Positions 26,120-34,830 are shown, counted from the stretch's first letter. The stretch is 64,000 nt of DNA from Endozoicomonas sp. G2_2 (GCF_017744135.1 NZ_JAGHQU010000011.1:36308-100307); one strand, 5' to 3'. The notes: a model not told the origin generated them from the letters alone. Numbers and translations are program-made.

Positions 26120-27162
26120 TGCTCCGAAACCACCAGAATCCGGTTTTCCACATAGGGCTCCGCTTGGACGCGAAGTTGATGCTCAAGCGACGCTATGATC
26201 TGGCCGCGCGTTGTCTCCGCGGTGATGTCGTAGGTGTCGTTTAATAGGGTGCTGTCTTCGATCTCGAGCCGAACATCCCAGCCGAGCGGAGTAATCGCCT
26301 CGAAGACTTCCTGTAGCGATGCCGCGCGCAAATCCGGCGTGATGTATTCCGCGAGATATTCCTGATAGGTCAGGTGCGTATTCGGCTCATCCGTCGCGCC
26401 GGCGTCTGGACCGTCCGCACCAGTTGCCGCAGGCTCGCCGGCAGTGGCATAGGGATCGGGGCCGTTCGGGATCGTGGAGGAGCCATTGGCCATCCGCTGC
26501 GCCATACCCGGCGACGTAGCAACGGCAATCAGGCAAGGCGAATTCACGATGCTCAGGTACAAGCCGGCGTCGTTGACCATCGGTCGCATGACTTGATCCC
26601 ACGGGAGACCGTTGCTCTTCCACGTAACGGATGTGTCCTGAATCCCGTCCTGCACATCGAGTTCGCAACGGTCCGGCGCGAGGGCGCGAAGCCCATTGAT
26701 GAGGGGTTCGTTATAGCCGCGGGAATAGGCGCTGCTGGCCACAGCGTTCTGACCAACAGACCGGGTCAGCTGTGGCGACTGGCCTGCGCTTTGATCGCTG
26801 ACAGGCGCTTTGCTGTCGACCTGAACCACTGCATCAGTGCCGCTCCCCTGGGGCATCGATGCGCCGCGCGAATTCGGGCCACTGATGATTTCGCGATCCG
26901 GACCTTGGTTGCTCGGGATCTGCGGAACCGGTGCCTGATAGGAGTTCGAGACAGTACCCGAGGGACGCTGCGACGGCAGGCGCCCGCCCGAGCGCCCAGT
27001 GACTTCGGCCGCGCCAGGGCGAGTCATGAATTTGTCGGAGTATCGATCGCGGGTTACCGATTCACCCGTGCCATAGTCCGCGCTGGTATCACTCGCCTGG
27101 GCGGTGGCAGCCGTGGTTGCCAGCACGCAAAGCGCGATCGTGTAGAGATGCATTCTGGTCAT
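26116..27162 (-). CDS. pilL: PilL-like protein with TcpQ domain
   Basis: The first gene of the pilus operon. I place the start at 27162 (MTRMHLYTIALCVLATTAATAQA), since this begins directly with the signal peptide. A low-complexity central region rich in Pro, Ser and Gly follows. The C-terminal domain (about 265-345) reads LRAASLQEVFEAITPLGWDVRLEIEDS and ETTRGQIIASLEHQLRVQAEPYVENRILVV, matching the TcpQ domain of toxin-coregulated and IncI pili. It probably assists secretin assembly. The divergent neighbour is the HD-domain gene. Confidence 0.78.
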   Translation of the reverse strand: MTRMHLYTIALCVLATTAATAQASDTSADYGTGESVTRDRYSDKFMTRPGAAEVTGRSGGRLPSQRPSGTVSNSYQAPVPQIPSNQGPDREIISGPNSRGASMPQGSGTDAVVQVDSKAPVSDQSAGQSPQLTRSVGQNAVASSAYSRGYNEPLINGLRALAPDRCELDVQDGIQDTSVTWKSNGLPWDQVMRPMVNDAGLYLSIVNSPCLIAVATSPGMAQRMANGSSTIPNGPDPYATAGEPAATGADGPDAGATDEPNTHLTYQEYLAEYITPDLRAASLQEVFEAITPLGWDVRLEIEDSTLLNDTYDITAETTRGQIIASLEHQLRVQAEPYVENRILVVSEQ

Positions 27163-27287
27163 TGGCTCGTCTGCCTGTTTCAAGTGCGTCTGATCCAACA
27201 AAGCACCCCGCACACCATCAAATGGCGTCGTTAGGCAAAAAAAATTCGCAGCGACTCGCTTTGTAGGGGCAAAGGGAGGAATTGCTG

Positions 27288-28802
27288 ATGGCCTTTGATA
27301 CTCAGTTCAGCCGGGTGTCCATGCCCGATGGGACGTTCTCTACAGTTTTCACGATGCTGATGCTTTCGATCGGTTGGACGATCTATCTGCACTACCGATC
27401 GTTCGCCAACGAATTCCAGGCGAGCGTGCTCAGCGCCCAATGGGTGTTCCGTCCCGACTGGTTTATGGATATCGCTCGGATAGGCGGGCCGTTTACAACG
27501 CTCGCGTGCGCTCTGCTGCTGATGATTCACGTCACCGCAGTGGTCTTCGTATCGGGGGTGCTGATCTACGGCGTCGTGCGCCTGTTCGACGGCTTGAGCG
27601 AAGGCCGAATCACTGTGCGGCCGCGCTTCCCGTTCATCACGACGACGGCATCACCTCGCGAGGAGCGCCGGATCAACTCCGGGCATACGCCCACGGGTCA
27701 TGACCTCGTGACGGTGCCCCCGAGAGGAAGCCGGCTCGTGATCGAGACCGCAGAGCACCAGGTCTTTACCAACGTCTTTCCGGAATACTATCTGCGTATG
27801 CAGAGCATCGTTCCGAAAGTGCTCAGGGCGCCCGAGACCCCAGTGGAGAAGCTGGAGCTGGCGATCATGGCCATGTTGAACGCTCATCCGTCGTGGCCCG
27901 CCGATCCCACAGGTCACCATGCCGATACGTCACTGTTGGCGCACTCGCTGAAGGTCCGTGACGATGTCAGCGCACGACTACCGGACGAACCACTCGCGAG
28001 CGTGCTGGGGCTGTCACACGACATCGGCAAACTGATCGCCTATCACCTTCGAAAAACGCCTGACGGCCAGGAGCGGTGGGCTAAGCGTACTCAACAAGTC
28101 GACCGACTATCTGCCCAGGTAATGCGGCTCACGCCCGAGTTCTGGAAGCTCGATCCAGCAGACCGACAGACCCTCAACGTCGTGCTGACCTATGCGCATT
28201 CGCCGGACACCATGCCCCGTGGGAGCACGACACCCCGCGACCGTCAGCTACTCGAGGCGATCCGAATTGCAGATGGCGTCAACACACGTAACGAGCAGAC
28301 GGCCGCGGTGCATGTGGCCGATCGCGTGGACGTGGTCGACAAGATTCGTGAGCGCCTGGACGACATCTTCGCGAACCTGAACATCAATCAGGCACTTGAT
28401 CCCGCCGCACATGCCGATGGCTGGGCACAGCCCGTCAATGGCTTTCTGCTGGTGGTCGCATCGCGTTTTCGCGAGAACCTCAAGGGGCTGCTGGACGCCG
28501 AGTCAGAACGGGCGCTTGCCTTACGCTCGAATGAGGTCCAAGGGCGCCGACACCCAGCGCTGTACGCGATCCACAAGGCACTTGAAAGCGAATCGCTGCT
28601 GATTACCTCCTGGAAGGGGTTCAGCCCCGATCTGTCGATCTACGATGCCAAGGTCGGCCGGATCAACTTTGCGGGTCTGTTCGCCATCGATCTCGGGGCG
28701 ATGCGTGAACGCCTACCCGATGTGGTCGAGAACTGGGGCCGCTCGGAGTATGCGATTCGAATCAAGACCGCCGCGGCGCGGCGCGAAGGCACCGCGGGCT
28801 AG
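27288..28802 (+). CDS. Membrane-anchored HD-domain protein resembling MobH/TraI_2
   Basis: Start at 27288 is preceded by GGAGG at 8 bases. The 504-residue protein has two membrane segments (about 18-36 and 68-100), then a soluble domain with HHADTSLLAHSLKVRDDV (210-227) and LGLSHDIGKLIAYH (240-253). These are the histidine and HD motifs of metal-dependent phosphohydrolases. The spacing resembles the HHH..GGLL.HSLEV and LLHDIGK motifs of MobH relaxases (TraI of SXT/R391). The membrane anchor and lack of the full His triad argue for a distinct role. It is transcribed divergently from the pilus operon. Confidence 0.65.
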   Translation: MAFDTQFSRVSMPDGTFSTVFTMLMLSIGWTIYLHYRSFANEFQASVLSAQWVFRPDWFMDIARIGGPFTTLACALLLMIHVTAVVFVSGVLIYGVVRLFDGLSEGRITVRPRFPFITTTASPREERRINSGHTPTGHDLVTVPPRGSRLVIETAEHQVFTNVFPEYYLRMQSIVPKVLRAPETPVEKLELAIMAMLNAHPSWPADPTGHHADTSLLAHSLKVRDDVSARLPDEPLASVLGLSHDIGKLIAYHLRKTPDGQERWAKRTQQVDRLSAQVMRLTPEFWKLDPADRQTLNVVLTYAHSPDTMPRGSTTPRDRQLLEAIRIADGVNTRNEQTAAVHVADRVDVVDKIRERLDDIFANLNINQALDPAAHADGWAQPVNGFLLVVASRFRENLKGLLDAESERALALRSNEVQGRRHPALYAIHKALESESLLITSWKGFSPDLSIYDAKVGRINFAGLFAIDLGAMRERLPDVVENWGRSEYAIRIKTAAARREGTAG

Positions 28803-28838
28803 AGTGATCTCGGCCGGGGCACAAACCACCCCGACTGG

Positions 28839-29315
28839 TCAGTTACCTGGGAATGCCGCCTGCTGACGCATCACGCGACGGGCTCGATCATGATCCTGGA
28901 TCGCGGTGTAGCAGTCGTAGGCATAATCGAGCATCAGCTGCTGTTCCGCCCGCTTGCACCGCCAAAGCGCATAGGTCGGGTTCCGGATAAGGGTGCGCGC
29001 GACGTAGACCGCTGACGGTCCGTCGCCCATTTCCCAGTAGACCTCCGCCAGGGTGCGCGCGAAGTCGTCATATCCCTCCGGGGGATGACCAGGATCCGAC
29101 AGTTCCAGGCTGGGTATGGCATCGAGTCGTTCGACGCGGCTGAACACCGCGGCGCGCAGGTAGGTCAGCGCGAGATCATATTCACCGATACTGTAGAGTT
29201 CGGTGCCGTAGAGACCGGCCTGATGCCGTGTCATCAGTTCTGTTTTCGCCTGAGCGCCAGTACAGACGCTGGCGACAACAAGTGCGGCTGCAATCGATAG
29301 CTTTTTCATGGTCAT
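28839..29315 (-). CDS. Secreted TPR-like protein
   Basis: The 158-residue protein has a signal peptide (KKLSIAAALVVASVCTGAQA) and a helical mature part with a TPR-like repeat (HQAGLYGTELYSIGEYDLALTYLRAAV, about 31-57; FARTLAEVYWEMGDGPSAVYVARTLI, about 85-110). Two cysteines in the last third could pair. It overlaps the HerA-like ATPase gene at ATGA and is the last gene of that operon. It could be a periplasmic scaffold; nothing specific can be assigned. Confidence 0.65.
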   Translation of the reverse strand: MTMKKLSIAAALVVASVCTGAQAKTELMTRHQAGLYGTELYSIGEYDLALTYLRAAVFSRVERLDAIPSLELSDPGHPPEGYDDFARTLAEVYWEMGDGPSAVYVARTLIRNPTYALWRCKRAEQQLMLDYAYDCYTAIQDHDRARRVMRQQAAFPGN

Positions 29316-30655
29316 GCGCCTCGCATGAGATGCACTGGCACGCCGGCATCCTTGTTGAGAAAAATGAGCCCGTCAGAGCGGGGCTTGATCTGCTCCAGCT
29401 CACCAGCCTTGATCATCAGTCGCCGACACGTTTCAGCGAGCTTGTCGCGGTCGATCGGCAAAATGAGTTTGGTCGCAAGGCTGCTCATGATCTCGCCATT
29501 GAGATGACCCAGGTGCTGGACGCCGAGCAGCAACCCCATGCCGTATTTGCGCCCTTCGGTCGCGATCCGGTTGATCGGTGCGAGAACGTCCTTGCCGGTC
29601 TGCACGGCCAGCTTGGACTCATCCAGCGCGAGCATTAGCCACGGAACAGGCGGATTCAGGTTGCGTGTGAACCGTTGAGCAATCGAAAACGTCCTTTTCA
29701 ACATCAGGTGAATCAGAGACATCATGTGCCTCTGGGAGACGTTCGACAGATCGATGATGTTGACGCGGCCTGGCTTTATCTTGAGACGGTCATCGTCGAA
29801 CAGCGTCGAATCGATCATGTTGGTGATGATCGACTCCAGGATGGCGATGCGCCGCGGATTACGTTCGGTGTCCATGTCGCTATAGCCGTCTATAGCATCC
29901 TGAAACATGCCGCTGGCGCGGTGCCGTACGATTTCTTCGAGATCGGATAGCTCGAGTGCAGAGCCGGGCCTAGCTTCGAGCATGTGTTGCCAGTCGCTCG
30001 GAACCTTCATCTCGCGGCCGCTCTGGATCTTCCTGGCGAGTTTGCTCGCTCTGCGAAAGTCCTTGAAGAACGGCGATGTCACACCGGCGCGTAACGCGGC
30101 CAGCTGCTCTCGGATGTAATCCCGGAACGCGGACCAAGGCCCGATACGCTCGTTATCCCATGTCGACTTCTCCAGCATGTCGACGCCACAGCGCTCGAGG
30201 AACCCGCAGAGCAGCCAACGCAGATCAGCCACCTGCATATCACCCAGACTGGGCTTGAGCAGGCGCACGACCTCGATCGCATCCTCAATCGCGCTATAGG
30301 GGCCGCCGGCATCGGCGTTGGAATGGAGCTGCAGCGGGTTGATCTGAGCTTGCGTATCGCCGTAGCGAAACACCATGCGCTCGACGTAGGCCTCCTCAAT
30401 GCCTGACGTGCCCCCGGCCTGATCGCCCTGGGTATCGAGTGCGATCACCGTGATGCCGCGCTTTACATACTCCTCGATCAGGAACGATAGAGCTGTGGTC
30501 TTGCCACTGCCCGAAGCGCCTACCAAACCGAGGTTGAAGTTCATGGCCTTCGCCAGGGGCAACTCGAAGGCCGCACCTGAAAACGACGTGCCCAGCCGTA
30601 TCGGCGTATGGGCTGAAAGCGGGTTCAACTCAGAAACGCTAGCTGGATTTGCCAT
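29312..30655 (-). CDS. HerA-like P-loop ATPase (conjugation or DNA-handling)
   Basis: Start at 30655 (MANPASVSEL) is chosen because the longer frame overlaps the SprT-like gene heavily. The 447-residue product carries Walker A GASGSGKTT (46-54), with an Asp-rich strand after it (ITVIALDTQGDQAGG), and Walker B WLMLALDESK. It also has GMGLLLGVQHL, as in HerA/VirB4-class ring ATPases. It has no membrane segment, so it is unlike a classical coupling protein, but HerA-family ATPases can move DNA or partner with nucleases. It overlaps the SprT-like gene by 17 bp. Confidence 0.8.
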   Translation of the reverse strand: MANPASVSELNPLSAHTPIRLGTSFSGAAFELPLAKAMNFNLGLVGASGSGKTTALSFLIEEYVKRGITVIALDTQGDQAGGTSGIEEAYVERMVFRYGDTQAQINPLQLHSNADAGGPYSAIEDAIEVVRLLKPSLGDMQVADLRWLLCGFLERCGVDMLEKSTWDNERIGPWSAFRDYIREQLAALRAGVTSPFFKDFRRASKLARKIQSGREMKVPSDWQHMLEARPGSALELSDLEEIVRHRASGMFQDAIDGYSDMDTERNPRRIAILESIITNMIDSTLFDDDRLKIKPGRVNIIDLSNVSQRHMMSLIHLMLKRTFSIAQRFTRNLNPPVPWLMLALDESKLAVQTGKDVLAPINRIATEGRKYGMGLLLGVQHLGHLNGEIMSSLATKLILPIDRDKLAETCRRLMIKAGELEQIKPRSDGLIFLNKDAGVPVHLMRGA

Positions 30656-31298
30656 TCGACTTCCACCAATGGATATAGGCACATTGCTCTCGGATGGCCT
30701 CTGGAACTTTGGTGTCGTCGACAATGCCCACTGGCCGAAGGCAGCGCGGGCACTTGATAGGCTCACGTGCGAGGTTGTCGGCTTCGGTGGGCTTGAGCAC
30801 CCAGAAGCCGCTGTCGCCCTTACAAGAGCACCGGGCCGGCTGACCGTTTGAGACAAGGCGAAGCGGCCGCGCATCGAACATCGATATGAGGTCGCCGTGT
30901 TCCTTGATCGGCTGTTGCGTTAGAGACTGATGGCGCGCGATGTAGACGTTGTCGTGCCGGTTATGGGGCTTCTCATTAGCAGCGACGCAGCGCGCCTTGG
31001 TCCATGCATGCGCCATTTCGTGCGGCACGATCTGACGTATGAACGCACCCGGGTTCTGGATCAAAAAGAGGTGGTTGAAGAACAGCTTCACCCAGCCTGT
31101 GGCCTGCCCATTCTCGATCGCCTTGAACTGGCTTACGTCCGAGCTGGAAACCTCGCTCTGTCGCATCACGAACGACACGCTCAGGCCTGCCCGCTCTATC
31201 GGCCATTTATGCCGCGCCACCAACCGACGTAGTTCGCACTCGACTTCCTCTTCGAAGGGGTGCGAGGTCGGGATCAGAATATCGAATTCACCTTCCAT
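30639..31298 (-). CDS. SprT-like zinc metalloprotease
   Basis: A 219-residue protein with the SprT/Spartan-like catalytic motif VPHEMAHAW (91-99), preceded by an N-terminal region typical of the family. A C-terminal zinc ribbon has RCSCKGDSGFW and CPRCLRPVG. SprT domains cleave DNA-bound proteins, and several conjugative elements carry one. Overlap with the HerA-like ATPase gene suggests a joint role, for example in clearing proteins from DNA. This link is inference. An intact HExxH and four ribbon cysteines argue that it is functional. Confidence 0.82.
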   Translation of the reverse strand: MEGEFDILIPTSHPFEEEVECELRRLVARHKWPIERAGLSVSFVMRQSEVSSSDVSQFKAIENGQATGWVKLFFNHLFLIQNPGAFIRQIVPHEMAHAWTKARCVAANEKPHNRHDNVYIARHQSLTQQPIKEHGDLISMFDARPLRLVSNGQPARCSCKGDSGFWVLKPTEADNLAREPIKCPRCLRPVGIVDDTKVPEAIREQCAYIHWWKSNGKSS

Positions 31299-31334
31299 AC
31301 CCCTATCAAAGGGGGTGGCTGCGAAGCGATCCGG

Positions 31335-31730
31335 TCAGTTGGCCCGATGTTGACGGCCACGACCAGACCGAAGCGCTCGAGCGCAGACCACGGCCGGGTC
31401 ACGCAGCTGCCAGTCGATGGCCGGGCGAACCCGGTAGACAGTTCCCCCGCGCTGACGGCGATCGTTCTTCGCAAGGATCTCGACCATGCCTGCGGCTTCC
31501 ATATCGGCCAGGGCGCGGTCGATCGATTTGATGTTCACATCAGGGCAGATCGTCCGGGCGTCCGAACGATTGAAGCCGGCCTCTGCAGCCAACCCATGCA
31601 CGAGACTCGCGATGACACGAAGACGTGCATAGCGTTGGATCCCCACGCGATCACGGATCTCTGTTTCGATGGCCTCGATGTCGCTGTCCAGGAGCGCCAA
31701 CAAGGAGGTATCTTGCTCAGCGGTATTCAT
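31335..31730 (-). CDS. Small winged-helix-like protein
   Basis: Start at 31730 (MNTAEQDTSL) leaves a 4-bp gap to the previous stop codon; the longer frame runs into the upstream gene. The 131-residue product has helices at 8-60 and a segment SDARTICPDVNIKSIDRALADMEAAGMVEILAKNDRRQRGG that fits a recognition helix plus wing. A basic C-terminus follows. It is probably a DNA-binding regulator of the operon that continues with the SprT and HerA-like genes. Confidence 0.55.
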   Translation of the reverse strand: MNTAEQDTSLLALLDSDIEAIETEIRDRVGIQRYARLRVIASLVHGLAAEAGFNRSDARTICPDVNIKSIDRALADMEAAGMVEILAKNDRRQRGGTVYRVRPAIDWQLRDPAVVCARALRSGRGRQHRAN

Positions 31731-31734
31731 TGCC

Positions 31735-32223
31735 CTACCCCCGCTGCTGCTCAGAGGGTGCGGCCCGGCCGGTCGCGCTGAGCATTTGCCACAGGCAGGT
31801 ATCCGACAACTCGGCATAGAGAGGCTTGAGCATGGCGATTGCCATGTATTGGACCGTCCAGGCGATCCCGCTGTCGAAACCGATTTTCAGGGTGTCGCTC
31901 CCCTTTTGGGCGACGAGCACCCAGGCATTCGGCGGTTTGCTCTGCGGATTGTAGTGGATCGAGATCTGCTTCGGACTCGCTCCGGGCCGCTTGATTGTCT
32001 TGTGGAACGACGAGCGCGACCCACGCAGTACGGCAATCAGCTCTGCCATGTCCTCGGGATCCAACTCCAGTGCAATCGCATCGTGGCCAGTCCGGCGGGC
32101 CTCTACGCGCAGGCAGCGCTTGAAGTTATCGCCGGAGCCCCGCTCATAAATTGCGAAGCCGCCGCGGCAACCGCTTCCGAAGAAGAATTTCGACTGTATG
32201 TATTGGCCGCGAGGATCAGGCAT
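31735..32223 (-). CDS. Hypothetical protein, 162 residues
   Basis: A soluble protein beginning MPDPRGQYIQSKFFFGSG. The pattern of short beta strands (FAIYERG, CLRVEARRTG, AIALELDPEDMAELIAVL, KQISIHYNP, NAWVLVAQKG, TLKIGFDSG) and a final helical part resembles small single-strand-binding or PC4-like beta-sheet folds. No family motif is certain. It is the first gene of the leftward operon running to 28839. The ribosome-binding site is weak. Confidence 0.5.
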   Translation of the reverse strand: MPDPRGQYIQSKFFFGSGCRGGFAIYERGSGDNFKRCLRVEARRTGHDAIALELDPEDMAELIAVLRGSRSSFHKTIKRPGASPKQISIHYNPQSKPPNAWVLVAQKGSDTLKIGFDSGIAWTVQYMAIAMLKPLYAELSDTCLWQMLSATGRAAPSEQQRG

Positions 32224-32379
32224 TTCGGAACACTGATGGTGGTCTCAGGAGAACTCTGTATCGCGTTATCGTCCCGGCACCAAATCGACAGGCCTGCGTA
32301 ACAGACACCGCGAGAGCGAGCGAGCATTATCGCACCTCCACCAAGCGCGGCTAATGGCAAGACTGAGCGCTTCTTATCT

Positions 32380-33072
32380 TCAAACAAACTGGCCCTCGGA
32401 ATTATTTATTGGACTTGTTTTTTTTCGTTGGGCCAAATCCTTTTTCATTGCGGATGTGCTCAGGCCGAGCCCGAGTACTGCCCTTTCGAGAAAGGCTTTC
32501 GCCCGCCCAAGTTCGTCGGGCGACACCAGCCTATCGAGGCTAATATTGGGGTGTGCGATGCCGAACTCTGGGTCGAGATCCGACAGCTGCTTCACAAAGT
32601 GGTCAGCACGTGAGAGTAAAGCCAGCGTCTCATGATCGATGTCACGTAGGTAAGACCATAAATTGACAGATCGTTCGTGGGTTTTTGTGGCTCGTCGAGC
32701 AATGAAAAGCATCATGTCTCGGCCAGACTCAGACCACACTATTGTGGCGTCCTGTTCTAGAAAATTGTCGCCAAGCCACTCGGAAGTGACTGCCCGTCGA
32801 GCGTCGTCTACCAGGTCACGAAGCTCAGAGAATTCTTTTCGGAGCAGAAAAGCGCAATTTGATTCGGCCTGCGATTTATCCAGTCGCGATAGATAAACTG
32901 CCGCGGTAATCGACAGGGTTGCCCCGATGATGGCACCGATTACATTCGCCGCTGAACCCCCTGCACCCTCAGCTACGAAGGGCGTCATGAATAGTGCGCC
33001 GAAGATCGCGCCAGCACTCATGATCAGAAGACGACTCAGGCTGAGATTACGAAGTTCGGAAATAGCTCGCAT
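32380..33072 (-). CDS. Hypothetical protein with two N-terminal membrane segments
   Basis: A 230-residue protein with membrane segments at about 14-32 and 40-62 (ANVIGAIIGATLSITAAVYL), then a cytoplasmic helical domain. GAGGGGA precedes the start. The sequence is less GC-rich than the neighbours (many Ser, Asn and Lys codons), suggesting separate acquisition. The separately terminated position, downstream of a strong terminator at 33174-33212, also makes it look like an insert or small defence-type module. No family is recognised. Confidence 0.55.
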   Translation of the reverse strand: MRAISELRNLSLSRLLIMSAGAIFGALFMTPFVAEGAGGSAANVIGAIIGATLSITAAVYLSRLDKSQAESNCAFLLRKEFSELRDLVDDARRAVTSEWLGDNFLEQDATIVWSESGRDMMLFIARRATKTHERSVNLWSYLRDIDHETLALLSRADHFVKQLSDLDPEFGIAHPNISLDRLVSPDELGRAKAFLERAVLGLGLSTSAMKKDLAQRKKTSPINNSEGQFV

Positions 33073-33173
33073 TTAACATCCCCTCTAGTGCTTATTTTGG
33101 ATCGTCTCCCGAAGACTCCCACGATCTCGCAAACCAGGTCGAATCACCATCGGGGGCTTACGAAATCCCAGAC

Positions 33174-33212
33174 AAAAAAAGGGGCGGATCATCGAAATGA
33201 TCACGCCCCCTT
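33174..33212 (-). terminator. Rho-independent terminator at the end of the hairpin-leader gene block
   Basis: On the minus strand a 12-bp stem (GGGGCG then GATCAT, loop TTCG, ATGATC then CGCCCC, one bulged base) is followed by seven T residues. It ends the leftward gene series that starts near 42.8 kb. Confidence 0.88.
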
Positions 33213-33228
33213 TCGAAGCCCAACATGG

Positions 33229-33588
33229 TTAGGCTCGAGCACTAGAGAGAAGCCGGAGTGGATCCACTGTTTCCTGCGGGTCCGGCTCGAATTCGAATCC
33301 CGCGTCCATCAAAGGCTCGCGGTCGACGTACATCGCCTTGTAGGCGTGCCACGCCGCATCGTCCGCATAGAGTTCGCTCACGTGGACCCGCTCGCCGTAC
33401 ATAACCCGGCGCTCGGGCAACTCCGTGAAATACCCAATCCCCGGCAGTGTCTTGAAGCGTTCGTTGTACTGACGAATCGCTGAGACAAGGACGTGACGCG
33501 GGGTATGCGAATCGAAGATAAGGGGCATGTCGCGATCGCGGATCGGGTTGTGATTCGCCGCACGTGCCGTGTTCTGTTCAATGTTCAT
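33229..33588 (-). CDS. Hypothetical protein, 119 residues, last gene of the hairpin-leader block
   Basis: A soluble, acidic 119-residue protein. After a disordered start it reads MPLIFDSHTPRHVLVSAIRQYNERFKTLPGIGYFTELPERRVMYGERVHVSELY, which looks like a compact alpha-beta domain. CAGGAG precedes the ATG. A nested hairpin leader (33626-33671) lies upstream and a terminator downstream. No family is recognised. Confidence 0.6.
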   Translation of the reverse strand: MNIEQNTARAANHNPIRDRDMPLIFDSHTPRHVLVSAIRQYNERFKTLPGIGYFTELPERRVMYGERVHVSELYADDAAWHAYKAMYVDREPLMDAGFEFEPDPQETVDPLRLLSSARA

Positions 33589-33625
33589 TGCCTACTCCTG
33601 GGTGATCAATCTGATGTGACGGGCC

Positions 33626-33671
33626 GGACCCATCCCCCAGGACTCGCGCGCGAGCCCTCGAAGATGGGCCC
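33626..33671 (-). promoter_or_regulatory. Nested hairpin leader of the gene starting at 33588
   Basis: Outer helix GGGCCCATC/GATGGGTCC (minus strand) encloses an inner helix AGGGCTCG/CGAGTCCT with loop CGCG. One of ten leaders with this architecture. A second hairpin at 33679-33694 (CCTGTG/CACAGG) lies just after the stop of the preceding gene. Confidence 0.65.
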
Positions 33672-33715
33672 GAACCCGCCTGTGAACACACAGGAGGGCC
33701 GGGCTGTTTAGCCTG

Positions 33716-34147
33716 TTAGAACAGGCTGATGATGCTGACAGCGACACCCAGGGCGCCGATGACGCCGAGGACTACGCTGAGCGCACCCATTCGAATTCCC
33801 ATACGAACAACCGGTTGATCGTGGTGCCAATACCACATGAACACTTCCGATTTGCTCGCTCGGGTGACATTCAGATCAGTTTCCTCATCGGCTGACACGC
33901 CCAGTTCACGAGCAGCGTCGTAATCCAGGCCAATGCAGTCGTTGGTGAAGCCTTTCACGCCACCGCCAAGTCCCAACGCGAAGCGAAGAACCTTGGGGCC
34001 GGTCGGATCGTTGCGATGCGAAACCATCACGGGTTCGCGACGCTTGATTCCTTCCTGGCGCATGATCTTGTTCGGCAATCGAACGATCGGATCGCCGAAA
34101 CGATAGTCATCCTTGGGGAGCGGCCGTACAGCCTTTGCGTTGAACAT
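33716..34147 (-). CDS. Hypothetical tail-anchored protein, 143 residues
   Basis: The soluble part has DYRFGDPIVRLPNKIMRQEGIKRREPVMVSH, resembling a small beta-barrel DNA- or RNA-binding domain, then FALGLGGGVKGFTNDCIGLDYDAARELG. It ends with one membrane segment of about 24 residues (RMGALSVVLGVIGALGVAVSII). AAGGAGATC precedes the start. A nested hairpin leader lies upstream. I know of no function. Confidence 0.6.
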   Translation of the reverse strand: MFNAKAVRPLPKDDYRFGDPIVRLPNKIMRQEGIKRREPVMVSHRNDPTGPKVLRFALGLGGGVKGFTNDCIGLDYDAARELGVSADEETDLNVTRASKSEVFMWYWHHDQPVVRMGIRMGALSVVLGVIGALGVAVSIISLF

Positions 34148-34186
34148 CTCGATCTCCTTTACGTGGTGAAACCGGGATGCACGCGC

Positions 34187-34218
34187 CTGCCTGTGGGCGA
34201 CGAGCGCCCGGTAGGCAG
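34187..34218 (-). promoter_or_regulatory. Nested hairpin leader of the gene starting at 34147
   Basis: Outer helix CTGCCT/AGGCAG and inner helix GGGCG/CGCCC with a five-base loop (CTCGT, minus strand). The Shine-Dalgarno sequence follows about 30 bases later. Confidence 0.65.
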
Positions 34219-34228
34219 TGTGGTTGGA

Positions 34229-34462
34229 TCAGGCGGCCATCGACATTGCTGTCGGGGTCGCTTGAACGCGGGTCAGCGGATTCTTCGTAAAGAAACGCAG
34301 ATCCTCTTGAGTAGCTTCGACAGCCTTGTCGAACGAACAGCGCACGTGACGCGTGGAACGCATCTCGTTGTGCTCGTACCGCGTGATGAGAACACCGCTT
34401 TCGCAGGATTCCACAACGAAGTGAACAAAGGTCTTGGACGAAGCAATGGTCCGTGTCGTCAT
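34229..34462 (-). CDS. Hypothetical protein, 77 residues
   Basis: Start at 34462 is preceded by GGAGATC; a longer frame from 34495 lacks this and would enter the hairpin leader. The product (MTTRTIASSKTFVHFVVESCESGVLITRYEHNEMRSTRH...) looks like a small mixed alpha-beta protein without motifs. It is the first gene downstream of structured element copy A. Confidence 0.55.
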   Translation of the reverse strand: MTTRTIASSKTFVHFVVESCESGVLITRYEHNEMRSTRHVRCSFDKAVEATQEDLRFFTKNPLTRVQATPTAMSMAA

Positions 34463-34484
34463 GATCGATCTCCATGAGAAACCG

Positions 34485-34531
34485 GGACACGACACCCATG
34501 GGGCAGAAGTGACCCGTGGGGTGAGGTGTCC
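34485..34531 (-). promoter_or_regulatory. Nested hairpin leader of the gene starting at 34462
   Basis: Helices GGACAC/GTGTCC, CACCC/GGGTG and GGG/CCC are nested around a large loop. This is the least regular of the ten leaders but in the same position relative to the start codon. Confidence 0.55.
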
Positions 34532-34569
34532 TGAATCCGTTAAAGGGCGCCGTGAGGAGCCATCAACGA

Positions 34570-34830
34570 AAAAGACACGGTAGAAACAAACTGCTAGTGC
34601 TCAGTCAGTCTGTTCTTGTGGTCGACGTAGAAACGTCTGTTGAATACCTGAGAGGCAAGAATCTACAGCTTGGACAAGCAAACCGGATCAATGCATCAAG
34701 GCGATTTAGTAGTACATCAGATTGAACTGACCGGAGTAGGTCAGCGCACGAAAGAGTTCTGGAATGACCAGAGGGACTCGATCGCACTACTTCATATGGC
34801 AGAAGTGGGCCGTTGAAAACCTGATCGATC
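34570..34830. ncRNA. Structured element, copy A (candidate non-coding RNA or single-strand DNA structure)
   Basis: This gene-free interval holds a series of hairpins. On the plus strand: GACGT/ACGTC (34624-34637), GCTT/AAGC (34668-34679), CTGACC/GGTCAG (34727-34744), a two-part helix GAGT+TCTGG/CCAGA+ACTC (34754-34779) and ACTTC/GAAGT (34789-34806). The last three align with copy B at 42.9-43.1 kb. The stems differ in sequence while pairing is kept and linkers and loops are conserved. Which strand is transcribed is unknown; neighbouring genes read leftward. Confidence 0.6.

Noticed and set aside
32103..32387. 94-codon minus-strand frame overlapping the gene starting at 32223
   Set aside because: Low-complexity shadow overlapping a better-supported frame; no ribosome site.
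34700..34745. tRNA-like T-loop (TTCAATC on the minus strand) in the structured element
   Set aside because: Flanking bases do not form a T stem and no acceptor or anticodon arms are present.
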